Positions 1 to 11,750 of a stretch of DNA of 64,000 bases are shown here, one piece after another (position 1 is the first letter of the stretch; the number at the start of each line of letters is the position of its first letter). The DNA comes from Lumbricus rubellus (taxonomy: Eukaryota; Annelida; Clitellata; Crassiclitellata; Lumbricidae). A program made the translations under genes and the position numbers. The DNA lies in the NCBI GenBank assembly GCA_945859605.1, contig OX243826.1, forward strand, positions 550,916 to 614,915, written 5' to 3'. The notes beneath the pieces were generated by a model that was given only the letters and a program-made list of their open reading frames with translations, was not told where the DNA came from and did no database searches.

Positions 1-55
1 TTTTGTCCGGGGGTTTTGTCCGAGGGTTTTGTCCGGGGGGTATTGTCCTGCTCCC
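1..55. mobile_element. Right end of an inverted-repeat MITE (same family as 39583-40048)
   Basis: The window opens inside GTTTTGTCCGGGG-type subterminal repeats that end in ATTGTCCTGCTCCC. They are followed by GCTCAAGAC, which matches the target duplication of the complete copy at 39583-40048. The rest of the element lies off the left edge. It is shared with the gene 3 unit, so it was present before that duplication. Confidence 0.7.
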
Positions 56-343
56 GCTCAAGACGTAGCTTGTGAGGAAGGCGATTCCAACAAGAAGGGC
101 CAACAAGGAGCTTGAAGGGGCGCTATAATTATAACAAGTGCACATGCAAACATGAATATAAAGCGTCTCATAATAATAGTGCAAGACACTAGCCATTTAA
201 AGGTGCGAAAATGCATGAGAACACAGCAGAACCGGTAGGCTAACACAGAATAATATGGAATAGAGGACATCCGACAAAAATTGTTTTGTTTCGCTTAATA
301 GACTAACGAGTCGTTAGCGTGAAGAACGCGGCTGTATACTTAC

Positions 344-835
344 CATCAATAAAATAAATTTCTACTATATGTACGTTTTCACAGCATTTGCATGTGAGGC
401 CGGAGCATTTAAAGCAGTCTTTATTCACTTTATTCAACGATCGCTTCGGCAGAACAATGGCCGCCTCCTCGTCTTGTTGTTCCAAAAAAGAATCGTTTGC
501 TGCAACATCAAAACATTCTTATAATAGTCACGGAGAGGCAGAAAACCGGCCATTCACCTACATCAGAAAATGCAGTTTTCATGACTAAAAACTGTCAATC
601 CATTATTTTTGCTGCTACTGAAATTTCTACGGTTCTCACATTTGGTCATAATAATAATTATTCTCCAATTAATTAAGTGAACACTGCACAGCAAGATCGT
701 CCCAATTTCCGATTCAGTTATTGACCCTCGGGCTAACCAGGGATGATTACCATCTCAAGGTGCTTGTATCTCAAACTTGTTTCATATGGATTTTTTTTAA
801 AATTTGCACAGCTGCAGAAGTTCATTATTTTACAA

Positions 836-869
<34 letters not shown>

Positions 870-3303
870 CTGTGGCAAACGTGTCATGACATCCCACGGT
901 ATTCCAAAGTAATGCCCAAAATAGACGAGGTAGGCCTACCAGATGAAATGAATATCACCCTTAATAGTTCATCGATTATATCGTGTTCATAATTAGTTGT
1001 AGAAGAAATACAAACTGTCATTCTACAGAGGGAATACGGGCCATGTATTTCTATGATTAGGCTACTACTTTGTCCTTTGAAAATAACCGGAAGTGATAAC
1101 AAATTCAACGGGTGAAAATCATGGCTGATATTTACATCTGAACGCAAACCGATATTTCTTCGCAAATGCTTGTCAGCAGTTTAAAGGACTCATATTAGCT
1201 GAAACAGATATATTGAAGATGGATTGCGACATGCTAATAATAAGTAATATGACAGTGACTCTGCATTAGAGCAATAGTTCATGATAAACTGACCAGTTGA
1301 AATCCAGCCTCAGCAAGGCTTACGCTGCAGCTGCTGGTGTTAACCCTCGGGCTACCAAAAGGGGTGGTATCCACCCCCTAGGTTTTATCGATTTAAAACT
1401 TGTTCCGTATGGAATAAAAATTTGACCTTTCAGGTGGGTGTAGGAGGTTCATTGGCACACATTTTGAGGTAAAATGTGAGATGATACCTCACACCGTTCA
1501 AACGTTATGTATACCCATTATACCCGAGGTACCAGGGGGTGGATACCACCCCTTTAGATTTTCGCCTATATCTTTTTAGTCACTTGATATTAAGAGAAAC
1601 AAATTATACCATTCTATAGAGGGAATGTGGGGTTACTTTTGATGGTCATAAAGTTGTCTTTTGACAACCAGAAGTGCTTAAAATAAATTGAAATATATAA
1701 AGGTGTTTTATTTTCGTAACATTTACATGTTTTTTTCTATTATAACATATTCATGATTTATTTTTTAAGAGAAATAATTTATGTCATTCTATATAGGGCA
1801 TTTATGGCTATATTTGGATACCAATTGATTTGTCTTTTGACGACCGGAAGTGCTCAAAATAAATTAAAATGTGTGAAAATGTCGATTTTTTTACGACGCA
1901 CACCGACAATGGCATAAATTCTTGTTTCATGGGCATAACTGGGAAGGGCGGTTCCAAATGATAAAATTAAAGAAATCGATAGAGAACGCCTTAAACATGA
2001 TGTGTGGTGAAATGGAAGGTGGATTGATAAAAACCATTTGATTGATGGACGAAAAAGCTTGATAAACGCAATACCAGCTGAAATGGAAGCTGGATGCATG
2101 CTGAAATACATAACTGTAATCAACAATCCAGTTTCCATTTCTCAAGTTTAATTTTCGTTAATCCAGTTTCTATTTCTCAATCGTTCAATTTATCCAACCA
2201 GCTTCTATTTCCGATCTAAAAATACCTCCATCCAGCTTATATTTCACTTGCGTTTTTCCATCAATTCCCTTTCATTCCACCTATAAAAGGTCTTATTCCA
2301 GCTTCCATTATTTTCTCAAATGCTTTCTCATTATTCCGGCTTCTATTATTCCAGCTGGTCGTTTTATAAGCATGGGGTGCAAAAGAAACCGTTTCTAAGC
2401 GCCCACCCAATACACCGCACTACATGTATTACGACACGTCATGTTGATTTACTTAATGTTATAATTTGGGAACGCCGTTCCCAGGTATGCCGTTTCATGT
2501 TGGTTGTCGACAGATATTCATGTTTTTTTCTCTTTTGATTGTACCCAAAAAAGGACTTACAGCTACTTTATATAGTTGAAAATGTTACTTTATTGTATAT
2601 AAACTATTCCTTTATACATAAATCATGTTCTACACATACAGAATCCAACATTTTACTTATGCGAAAGTACACGTTTTATGGAATCTAGGCTACTGGTGCC
2701 CACGGAAAGAAATAAATTAATTTCGAGGTGCATTCATATATTTTAACCCGAAATATATCAGTTTGTGCAAAAATGAATGCTGAATCCATTAATTGGTGTA
2801 TTACAAGCTATGATATCTCAAACCGAACCCAAAATCCAGGGGGTGGGGGGTGGTAACCACCCCCTCCTCTTGGTAGTCAGTGTTACAAAAAAGCTTGGTA
2901 GTCTGTGGGTTAAGTTGCGAAAGTGTGCCATCATTCTGTAAACAGGTTGCGTACAGTAACTCACCATGGCGGTTTTTAAAGGAATTTTTACAACTGCACA
3001 ACTTTCCTTTCCCATTTTTCACGGTAAATTACTTCCAATCGGAGGACAGTGACCATTTTTATAGTTTTAACTGTAGCCTACAGAAGTGCTTCTACAACTG
3101 CACAGATCCATTCAGAACTGCACATTTTTGTACACAGATGTAAAAGCCCGACTATACTCACTCATTCACTGTGACTCTTTCGACTCACCTGGTTGATCAT
3201 CAGTGTCGACAACCACAGCTATGTCAACTGTGAGTGCATCTGATATGGCAAACAAGCATACTGCCATCATGACACGACCAGAAACTTTTCCAAACGCCAT
3301 CAT
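344..3303 (-). CDS. DUF4773-like secreted protein, gene 1 (exons 1-2, partial)
   Basis: This is the 5' part of a spliced gene; exons 3-4 lie beyond the left edge. Exon 1 (3189-3303) starts with MMAFGKVSGR, continues into a hydrophobic signal-peptide core (VMMAVCLFAISDA), then an acidic stretch ending DTDDQP, and stops at a CAG/gtgag donor. Exon 2 (344-499) follows a GATGTTGCAG acceptor. It encodes NDSFLEQQDEEAAIV, a Lys-Arg pair, then CFKCSGLTCKCCENVHI and ends at a gtaagt donor. Both exon boundaries are phase 1 and match the other four copies. Intron 1 carries a 1.6-kb TTAA element. Function is unknown. By analogy with the family I expect a small extracellular cysteine-rich protein. The DUF4773 call rests on the cysteine pattern and on the downstream exons of the other copies. 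Confidence 0.75.
838..867. repeat. (CA)n microsatellite
   Basis: A run of CA dinucleotides that is much shorter in the gene 3 copy near 40834, so it is length-variable between duplicates. Confidence 0.95.
1340..2913. mobile_element. piggyBac-like non-autonomous element, TTAA-flanked
   Basis: It begins TTAACCCTCGGGCTACC and ends GGTAGTCTGTGGGTTAA, so imperfect inverted termini sit inside TTAA, the hallmark of piggyBac-superfamily insertion. Genes 2 and 5 lack it at the equivalent site (near 29778 and 62721), where the sequence runs from GGTGGCAAG into TTGCG. No transposase is visible inside. Interior inverted copies of GGTGGTATCCACCCCC-type sequence suggest a composite structure. Confidence 0.7.
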
Positions 3304-3487
3304 CCGAGATAATAGTATTAAAGTCTCACCTGCAAGTTCACATGCAGCCACATTCCTCATTAATATATCTGTTGACATTTTGCATGAAGATTAAGCTTAT
3401 TCGTTTTTGTTAGCCAACTCTAATGTTTACATAAGAATTATAATGATTCAATTATTGACATTAAATGTATATGATATAAGCTTAAAT

Positions 3488-3680
3488 AGTTGGACGCGGT
3501 GGTGTAACGGTAAGTTCGCCGCCTTGTGACCGAAGGATCGTAGGCTCGAATCTACCTGAAGCCACTGCATAGCGACCTTCGACAATTTTGCTCACCCACA
3601 ATTGTCTGTGAAGAAGACAACGGGAAGCCGCATCACCCATCTCATCCCAAGAGGCGTAAACTATTCTTGTATACATAAAT
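3488..3680 (+). mobile_element. tRNA-derived SINE
   Basis: The head resembles a tRNA gene, with an A-box-like GGTGTAACGGTAAG near 3500 and a B-box-like GGCTCGAATCT near 3543. The acceptor stem needed for a true tRNA is missing. Copies lie upstream of exon 1 in the gene 2, 3 and 4 units (30374, 43466, 54045). The Copia element interrupts the gene 3 copy. Confidence 0.7.
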
Positions 3681-4258
3681 CATGATCTATACACACTGAA
3701 TCAAACATTTTACCTATGCGTAAGTACACGTTTTGTGGAACCTGCGGGTACTCATGGAAATAAATTCATAATTTCGAGGTGCATTCATATATTTTAAACC
3801 TAAATATATAATTTTGTGCAAAAATGAATGTCGCATCCAATGGTGTATTACACGTTATGATATCTCAAACAAACCCAAAATCCAGGGGGTGGGGGTGGTA
3901 ACCACCATCGTTGGCAGTCAGAGTTACAAAAAAGCTGGGTAGCCTGAGGATTAACGCGATCGTTTTTCGAGGCACTTTCGATAATCAAGACAACGACGAG
4001 TAGTGTCATTCTGGACTATATTTTTCTAACCATTAAAAAGAATAATAATAAAAAATCCTCATCTATGAAATACTTTCACCGATGTGTGCTTCAAAGCGAA
4101 TTCTGCTGATCTGCTGTATGTTCTGCCGAGTCTTCTTACAGCTGTTCGTCCTTCCGTCAAACGACCCACGGTGCACTTGGAATGGCAACTCCATCGTATG
4201 CAGGACCTTATGAACCGTTTCATACGAACCATAATTGATTGCATTAGCACGTGATCTC

Positions 4259-4513
4259 CATAGGCGTACGGGAGGTTTCAAAAGTGGGGGGGCAAAGATT
4301 GAACTTCTGCCCGAAAAATTTATCCGGCCAAAAAGTTGGTCGTCCGCGACTATTTTTGCCGGAAAAACCAGAAAACCAGATTTGCCCGAAACTTGACGAC
4401 CGTTTTTTTTTATAGTCGTTCGCGACTTTTTGGCCCGAAAAAACCCACCAAACTTGCCCGAATTTGGAAGGGGGGGCATTTGCCCCCCTGCACCCTCGCC
4501 TCGTACGCCTATG
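4259..4513. mobile_element. hAT-like MITE with 8-bp duplication
   Basis: The inverted ends CATAGGCGTACG and CGTACGCCTATG are flanked on both sides by GTGATCTC (4251-4258 and 4514-4521). The gene 4 unit shows the empty site near 54799. An 8-bp duplication and CA...TG ends fit hAT. The interior has inverted repeats of GCCCGAAA-type sequence and could fold into hairpins. Confidence 0.8.
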
Positions 4514-4739
4514 GTGATCTCCTTGTTCTTGTTCTTGAATCCACCGCACCTGCGGTTTCTAAACGATCTATTAACCCTTTCGCTACGGAACCCGTCTCGC
4601 CGATAACTGTTATCGGTTATGTAAGTCTTACCTTGTACTGGATTTTGTTTTGGGCTGTTTTACTCGACCTAGAGCAAGTCGACAAGCAACCGAATCAATT
4701 GACAACATCCACATCGTCATCATCAAGATCAAATCATAT

Positions 4740-4890
4740 TCATTATTAGATCATCATCAAGATTAGATCAGAATCATGTTACATCATCATGATTAGATCA
4801 TCATGATTAAATCATCATCAATATTAGATCCTAATCATGTTAGATCACCATCATGATTAGATCATCATCGAGATTAGATCACCGTCTTGA
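4740..4890. repeat. ATCATGATTAGATC satellite
   Basis: Imperfect tandem units built from GATTAGATCATCATC. Expanded or rearranged versions occur at 49190-49400 and 54960-55220. Confidence 0.8.
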
Positions 4891-6759
4891 TCACATAGAA
4901 ATTAGAGCTCTGAAATTAAATCCTTAGTTTTAAATTGTGTGTAGGCTAAGTAAAATTAATGTGTTATATCACTTTTTACATTAGTTTATTTCTATGGGTG
5001 CTCAAACACCCAAAAGCACACCTTCAAAGACGGCCTTACTATTCACCTTCTCTGTGAAAATCTGTAACCGCTCTGTGGTCTATAATGGTGCACCAGCCTT
5101 TTGGAACGGACTCGCAAAACACCTCTAGCGGTTTGCTCGACCTCTTGCCTCGCGTCTGACTAGTTTCTTTTCTCCTCCGCATGCACTGAAATCTGAAACT
5201 AACCACTCAAATCTGTAGCAGAATTCTTCAGGCTTTCCGATCCTTAGTCCTCTTCTGAGTCACCGCGAGATCACCACAATCGAGATTACTACCGTAGCAT
5301 CAAATGCTTTTTCGATCTCACTGGATTCTTATCTGGCAAACGACGAGCAAAGCAGCCCGACTACAATAGTATTGTGTGGTTCATTTGATGTATAAATATA
5401 AATATATGTATTATACACCGTGAGTTAAAAAAATAAGCCAAATTGTTTTTCATATATCTCTTATGCCTGGTAACATAATTATCACGCTAACAATTTCCAA
5501 ATATTTAGAGAATTGGACCAAGAATATGATTCCAGAATTTCATGAGATAAAGTTGAACGGATAGAAAGATATGAATATTTAAACTTCATATGCCGAAATT
5601 TCAGTTTTCAAGCGGCAGCTGATGGAAAATTGTATGGCGCCAACTGAAATCAAAAAGGTATTAGCAGTGAATAGATTCTTTAACAGCTTTCAGTCATTCT
5701 TGCTTAAAAATAACATCAGGGCCTGTTACCTGAATGCATTGTTGTTTCATACAATTATGATAAAATTATTTTGTATAAATATGTCGTTATAAATAATTAC
5801 TTGTTATTCGAAGCGCGCATGCAATATATGGGAATCTATAATTGGCCTTTAAGCATAGATTGCTTAGGCCTATACAGTTGGGATACCGTTACAGTAGCCT
5901 ACGGTGCGTTTCCATCAATCAAGTCGGACAATCACAAACAAAGCATTTTAGTCATTGGTTTTAAACTATTTGGACCAGGGGTTTCAAGCACGCGGCCCTT
6001 AGACCCGAATAATGCGGCCCGCGAGAGCCATCTGGTTTATTTATTTATTTACTTATATTTAAAGAAAGAAATTGGTTAGAAACCGAATGCTGCTGTTCTT
6101 TTGCGATTTGAACCAAGGTTCAAACTGTTTTCTTCTAAAGTTTGCTCTGGATATTCAACCTGCAACAGCAGATATGCAGATAGAGTTATATTGGGCCATC
6201 AACGTAATACCACGCTGAAGCAGAATTAAGCCTACAATGAGGTTGATATTCCAATAGGAATATTCTACACTTTTCTACTACAAGAAACATTCCTAAATCT
6301 GCACCTGCATGCATTTGCTCGCGGAACATTCGTGTTTCCACAGTCCAGCATTTCAAGATCTGCACACACACAGCACACCATACAGTTGTAACTTGTTAAA
6401 CAATGTAATATCTTCCACCAAGTTCTGAGAAATAATATTATTATGTGGGCATATCTGTATCATACGTCTGAAAGTTTGTCATTCTGTGTGGATGTCTGTC
6501 TCAAGGATGGTTCTGAAACGTCATGATTTCAGTGCCGTGCAGATGTACTAGGAGAGCAAAATTAATTCAGCATCATTTCAGTGCAGTGAACAGTGAAATG
6601 AAATGAAATGAAATGGGAGAGCGATATGCATTCAGCAAAGCCGCAAAGGACTAGACGAAGAGAAGCCCCAGACATGAGCTTAATCCGAAAAGAAGAGTAA
6701 AGTCATTCCAAGTGGATGGGCACAAATTGTAAATATATTGTGAGAGTGGTGGATGGGAA

Positions 6760-7100
6760 GTGGCGGAGCGAGAGTGAATGGAAATGGAAGGGTGGAAAGA
6801 AAGGGGAGAGAACGGAGAGAGTAGGCGGATGATAGGTGGAACTGGACAGGAGTGGAAGGGAATGGAGTGTGGGAAGAGGGAGGAAGTGGAAGAAAGCAGT
6901 TGGACGTGAACGGGAAGGGAGGGGTTGGCTGGGTGGGGTGAAAATCGAAAGTTCAACGTCTGGCATTTCAAGAGGGATGGTTGACAGGTTGGGCGATCTG
7001 GGGTTGGGTGTTGGGGCGGATTTTTAGGGCGCAGTGTGGTTGGGGAAGGGATGGGGCGGGAGGGTAAGGTAAGGGCGAGGATAGGATTGAAGAGGGGAGG
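6760..7100. repeat. Purine-rich (GGGA/GGAA) tract
   Basis: The plus strand is almost entirely A and G for about 300 bp. The tract recurs in the gene 2 unit (about 35500-35890) and the gene 4 unit (about 56565-56725). It explains the long Pro/Ser-rich minus-strand frames here. Confidence 0.75.
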
Positions 7101-7410
7101 GTAAGATACGACATTTCCCTGGAAACGTCGGATGCCCCAGAGAGGTGGGTGTTGGGCGAATAAGTTTCAAGTTGCGGGGGAAAAAACTGCCCCTTCAGTA
7201 TTATTGCGTAGTTCCAGTAAAACCAATGGACCAGATATAAAAATAATACCGGTTCTTCTACAATCTACATAGATAACTTACGACGGACAGGGATGAGTTG
7301 AGGAGATGCGCTGCCCGATATGCAGATCTGCACGGGAAGGACTAGACACTAAGTACTAAGTAGGTTATGAAAGTAGATAACAAGCGCTAACAGAGGCGGA
7401 TACTTGGTCT

Positions 7411-7822
7411 CATAGTTCGAGGGTACGTATGGTACGTATTTTATTCTTTGAAAGGTACGTACGTATTTTAACGTACCTTATTGAAGGGTACGTAAAAGGT
7501 ACGGTACAACACTTAACCGTGGCACATGCTATAAGTCATGGATTATTGAATAGTCATGCCATGTCATGGTGTAACATACTCATTTACAAGCATTAAAGCC
7601 TTAAAATGTTATATAATCACAAAAATCACCTCAGGCCCTTCACAAGTCACAAATTTACAAAGTGAGTAATTTAATATCGGTGAAGCGTCAAAACACTGAC
7701 ATATAATAATACTCAGAAATAAAATACGCGTATGGTACGCGTATTTTATTCTTTGAAAGGTACGCACTATTATACGGGTACCAACGTACCTTATATAAGG
7801 TACGCGTACGCATCGAACTATG
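7411..7822. mobile_element. hAT-like MITE, TIR CATAGTTCGA
   Basis: The ends CATAGTTCGA and TCGAACTATG are flanked by an exact 8-bp duplication, CTTGGTCT (7403-7410 and 7823-7830). The empty site reads TACTTGGTCTGCCATTGG in the gene 2 unit (near 36170) and gene 4 unit (near 57010). The interior is made of repeated GGTACGTA-type words. Confidence 0.85.
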
Positions 7823-8598
7823 CTTGGTCTGCCAATTGGGGGGGGGGGGACGAACGCGTGACCGAAGGAAGGACGCGATCATTTGGGCGGACGAACGATC
7901 GAGTGGCCGACTAATTTTTTAATTTTTCACCGTTCAAAATTTCTGATGACCTTTTCTTTAGTCACTTGGTCGAAATTTCCTGAACAAAAAAAAGTTTCCG
8001 TGTCAATAGTACCTAATGAAGTTTTTTGAGTCCTGGGCCCCAGGCGCTTAACTATTTGGGGGGGGCGAATGCATGGACGGTCCCCAACCCAAAAATTGAG
8101 GGGTCCGTCCCCTTTGTCCCTCCCTAAGTCTCCACCCATGACTGCATGCTGCACACAAAACCCATAAAATGCTTCGTCTTCCTCTCTTTATGACGACTAG
8201 ATGCTCAGTATTTTGGTGATGTTTTCAGATGTTGTTAGGCCTACTAGCAACTCATATAATTATATTCCTTTAGTTTGGTCCGAAAACTGTGCAGGTAACC
8301 AGCGTAACTTAAAATTTGGATGACTCACTGTTGCACGGACCACAGGAATTACATGATTAACCCAGCAGATCTTGACATAGTTGCATTCATAGTAATTAAT
8401 TTTGAGGGATGTGATTGAAATTACACGAATAAATATAATTTAATAACAAATTACGAATTACGCCGATGCAGTACAATTACAATAGTAGCCTACTGCAAAT
8501 TATATATCCTTATTCCTATTACTCCATTAAATTACGGACCATCCCTGGGAATAATCTTGCTCGTCGCTCATCCTTAGAAGTTAATTCAGCGTGTTCTA

Positions 8599-8741
8599 TT
8601 AACCCTCATCCACATTGGTCAGAAAAGTCACGTTATTGCATACCTGGGGTCACAATGCTACGCCATCTAGCGTTTGAAAGTTACACATATGCAAACATGC
8701 GTGGGGTCCGCCTGGACCCCAGGAATGAGGATGAGGGTTAA
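8599..8741. mobile_element. 143-bp piggyBac-like MITE
   Basis: It starts TTAACCCTCATCC and ends GGATGAGGGTTAA. A second copy with one end damaged (TTAC) is at 36715-36856. The gene 4 unit has the empty site (CTATTAAATTTAATAATATTG near 57560). Confidence 0.8.
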
Positions 8742-10147
8742 AGTTAATATTGAACTGCAGCGGAACCATGTATTAGTGAAAGCCTTGCCAAGAAATCGCG
8801 ATCAGTGGAAGGTTATTGGAGAGGCAATAGTCTTTGCTACATCTAGGTATAATTTAGAAATTAGCCTACATGAGTGGTAGCCTAGATAAGTTTCTACGAG
8901 TCTGAAGGAGAGATACTCTGAGGCATTTTGAATTATAAACAGGCTAACACATTAAATCGATGAAGTAGCACTTTATTCAGAGAAATCATTCACTTGAATT
9001 AACAAGAGCTATTAAGTCCGGCTGAAAAGAACGCCCACAGCTGAGCAGGCGCCAGATTCTTAACTTCGTCTATGGCTGAATCGGTTTCGGAAAAGTTTTC
9101 TTTCGTCGTATAAGCTTACTGTGTTTATCCGGATTATTTTATGGCTCACGTCTACCACCGGCGATTTAGATAGGACTGCCGACGAGACATGACATTGTGT
9201 TAGTTGGAAATATCAATGCGAAAACAGGCAGGAGCGTCCTTCACAGCGCCGTCGACTGTTACTTTGACACATCCAGTAAATGCTTTTCTGTCTAACTTTA
9301 AGTCGTAGGCCTACACATTGACACAAACGTCGTACAACATCTTCTTTTGACATTTCGTAACTGGTTTTGTGACTGAAAGAATAACAACATTGTTTTTTTG
9401 GGTTTAAATTGCATCATTAGGCGACTGCTCTAAAAATGTTTATAATTTTTATTATTATTATCAGGTAGCCTATGCAGTATGCATTCCAAATGATCCAAAA
9501 ACCGCGCTTTCTAGAAAGATAGAAAACTCTTGGCGAACATGGAAACCTTAAATTGACTTCAATTGATTAAGAAACTTTGCGGTTAAGGTCATGTTTGTTC
9601 TGTGAGAAACTTGGCTCTCAGTCAATTTATTGTGCTCTTCACAAGGAACAATGTTTCAACTCTGAGGGCCACGATTGATCAATCAAGCATTCCATGAGGG
9701 TTACTGTTACAGTAGGCTATCGCTTTACAATAAAGTTGGAATGCTGCTTTTAACGTTTAAGTAATCCAATAATTACCGTAAAAGTCTAGCCAATAACATT
9801 TTTACCTTTTTCGATTAATTTTCGAATAATTTTTATTATGGCGTCAATTCCGCATTGAACAGTAATAACATTTTTATAGCCAACAAATGATGATGTGAAA
9901 CTTCTTACGAGAAGGCAACTAATTTCATTGTTTTTGTTGAAATAAATTAAGCAGTTTTATAGAATGTTTTTAAATCACGTTGTAGTTGACTGCATTTTTT
10001 GAAAGTTCAGATGAAATCAAGAAAATCAAAATACATGTAGGCCTATCATGTTTTTACAGTCAAACAAGAGACAAGCAATCGAGCGTTACGTCATTGTAAA
10101 GAAATCCCGCTGAATATGTAACCGAATGACCATTAGGCTATTGCATT

Positions 10148-10336
10148 AACACTGTGCGCCTAATGTGCCTGACTGTTGACGTCTTTTCCTCTTGGATGGC
10201 GTCAAACCGGCTTCTCTTAAATCCCAGTAAGACACAATTCATTTGGCTGGGTGGCCGTCGGCAACTTGGAAATATTGATCTGCCTCTGCTAGCTGAACTG
10301 TTCCCGGATGTTACTTTCGGGTCTGTCCGGGTCTGA
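10148..10336 (+). mobile_element. CR1/L2-type LINE reverse transcriptase, 5' fragment
   Basis: The frame reads SSWMASNRLLLNPSKTQFIW, the conserved C-terminal reverse-transcriptase region of CR1/L2-group non-LTR elements. It breaks off near 10330 and resumes about 17 kb later at 27441, after DNA that includes the Polinton. The left junction follows CTATTGCATT, and similar sequence (GCATTGTTG) follows the LINE 3' end near 28017. Confidence 0.75.
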
Positions 10337-11405
10337 GACCCGGCATCGATTTTGGAGACCTCCTGTTGCCGGGTCTCAGCCGGGTCGCAACGTGGCTCAG
10401 CCCCTTCAAAGCAAAAGGCTGAAAATGTCTAAAACGGCTTACTTCGTAATAAGGAAACTAGACAATAACCAACTGGGCAACGAAATCAACTATATTATCA
10501 TAGTGTAGATGCTTATGCCATTAGCGGCACCATGGGAGGGGTTAGGGGTCTAAGCACCTAAATGTGACTCAGCCTCATCCCAAAGCAAAAGGCAATAAAT
10601 GACCATGTATCGGCTTAAAAGTTATTATTATCTTATTGTCGGACCTCAACTGCGGCGGACGGTCATACATCGACTCACATGACTGTGAGACATCGATTGC
10701 GACTGGGCTCGACTCCCGGACATCGACTCTCTCTGCGACTCAACACTAGCAATGCATGCATACAGTCCTCTTATTTATACTCTAATGGTACCGGCCGGTC
10801 TGAGGTCCGAACCGGTCTGGAAGAGGGAAGAGGACTGGAGGTTTCGAACTGGCGGGGGAAGGGGCTGAGATTCACAAGGACAGCAATTTTGAATTTCTCT
10901 ACAATAGCGCGTCGATGCTTATGCTAATAGAATGTGCCGCAGACCGTGATGAGGTTATGTGCATCATGTCCGGCCCGCCGGCCTGCTGAGGGGCTACGCC
11001 AGTAGTTCTACACAACTATACATTGGGAAATGGGGGGTTCATTTAGCAACATCAGTCATGGGTGGAGACTTGGGGGCCAGAGGACGGTCCACGAGAGTGA
11101 CGAGACCCCGCAGTTTGTGGTTGTGGACGGAGATGCTGTTACCCCAATATTTAAAAAATATCTCGAAAATGTAATTGAAAGTTTCTATAGTGTTATCTAC
11201 TGTTTATCCATCATGAACAATTTTGCAAAACTGGTATACCCTTGCAGTGTGGAATTTGATAATTTATACAACATAGAGGAACATGATTGAACTCATAAAC
11301 CATTTCTTTCAGCAATGAAATAGGCTAATTATGAGAAATTTGTTAAGACGATAGCTTAAAATGTTACTATTAAAGTGCTGATATCCAAAACATTTAAACA
11401 ATGAC
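10337..11405. other. Inserted non-coding DNA inside the LINE, left of the Polinton
   Basis: I recognise no gene here. There are imperfect repeats of CATCGACT-like words near 10670-10740 and a G-rich stretch near 10960-11110 that resembles 8060-8160. It ends at the Polinton target duplication. Confidence 0.5.
11400..11405. repeat. Polinton target-site duplication, left
   Basis: AATGAC directly precedes the element and is repeated at 26424-26429. Six base pairs is the standard Polinton/Maverick duplication. Confidence 0.95.
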
Positions 11406-11750
11406 AGTAGATGTAAAATTAATTAGCTAGCTGATTTTAAAGAAGCCTGATATTGAAGAAACAATCAGCTAAAACCCAATTAACATTCTTGGTAGGAGCT
11501 ACGGTAATGGTGATCAACGCTGATGCAAAACAACTGCAGAATACGGTATTGACTCACAGCAGATGCGAACAGACCCTTTGTTTGTGAGCGCTTAGTACAT
11601 ATGGTCTATTACAACAACAACCTGACTGGGAGCGAGACAAAGCAGTCGACGTCTCTCAGATGTATAATTAATTACTTAGCTACCTTTTAAGAAATCTGAT
11701 ATTGAAGATAAATTAAGTTAAAATGGTGCTAAAGGATAAGCTGGGGGTGT
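11406..11750 (+). repeat. Polinton left terminal inverted repeat
   Basis: It starts AGTAGATGTAAAATTAATTAG and matches the reverse complement of 26079-26423 with about four substitutions. It contains an internal direct repeat: 11418-11460 resembles 11667-11710 (both run from ATTAATTA to CTGATATTGAAGA). The terminal sequence is therefore partly repeated about 250 bp inward, a plausible binding site for integrase or the terminal-protein priming machinery. Confidence 0.95.

Larger units (their letters stand above)
500..3188 (-). other. Intron 1 of gene 1
   Basis: Non-coding. It holds a (CA)n microsatellite at 838-867 and the TTAA-flanked element at 1340-2913. The remaining sequence matches intron 1 of gene 3 (40494-43164) closely and that of genes 2 and 5 more loosely. 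Confidence 0.7.
1..6560. repeat. Duplicated unit carrying gene 1; near-identical to 40017-50880
   Basis: Apart from the Copia insertion at 43581-48059, this stretch reads almost base for base like 40017-50880. The shared content is the MITE end, gene exons 1-2, the TTAA element in intron 1, the SINE, the hAT-like MITE and the ATCATGATTAG satellite. Shared insertions show that the two units split after those elements landed. The gene 2, 4 and 5 units are more diverged. Confidence 0.85.
3304..9199. other. Spacer between gene 1 and gene 2
   Basis: Upstream flank of gene 1 running to the 3' end of gene 2. It contains a SINE (3488-3680), a right-end fragment of the 1340-2913 family (about 3655-3954), a decayed plus-strand reading frame (about 4080-4255), two hAT-like MITEs, the ATCATGATTAG satellite, a purine-rich tract (6760-7100) and a 143-bp TTAA MITE. 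I see no intact host gene in it. Confidence 0.6.

Noticed and set aside
480..560. Frameshift in gene 1 exon 2 relative to gene 3
   Set aside because: The length difference lies upstream of the TTGCAG acceptor at 500, so it falls in the intron and does not affect the coding frame.
2320..2538. Small frames at 1854-2538 and identical ones at 41830-42514
   Set aside because: They lie inside the TTAA element copied with the unit; identity reflects recent duplication, not coding selection.
3482..3560. Possible tRNA genes at 3490, 28850, 30375, 43466, 54045 and 61236
   Set aside because: A and B boxes are present, but no complete cloverleaf or acceptor stem, and the flanks are repeated; these are SINE heads.
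4336..4749. A 137-aa plus-strand frame (and the 149-aa frame at 48762)
   Set aside because: It runs through the hAT-like MITE and its flank; absent where the MITE is absent.
6651..6971. Pro/Ser-rich minus-strand frames (also 35415-35750 and within 56480-57085)
   Set aside because: They mirror the purine-rich tract; composition explains the open frame, and the frames are not conserved between units.
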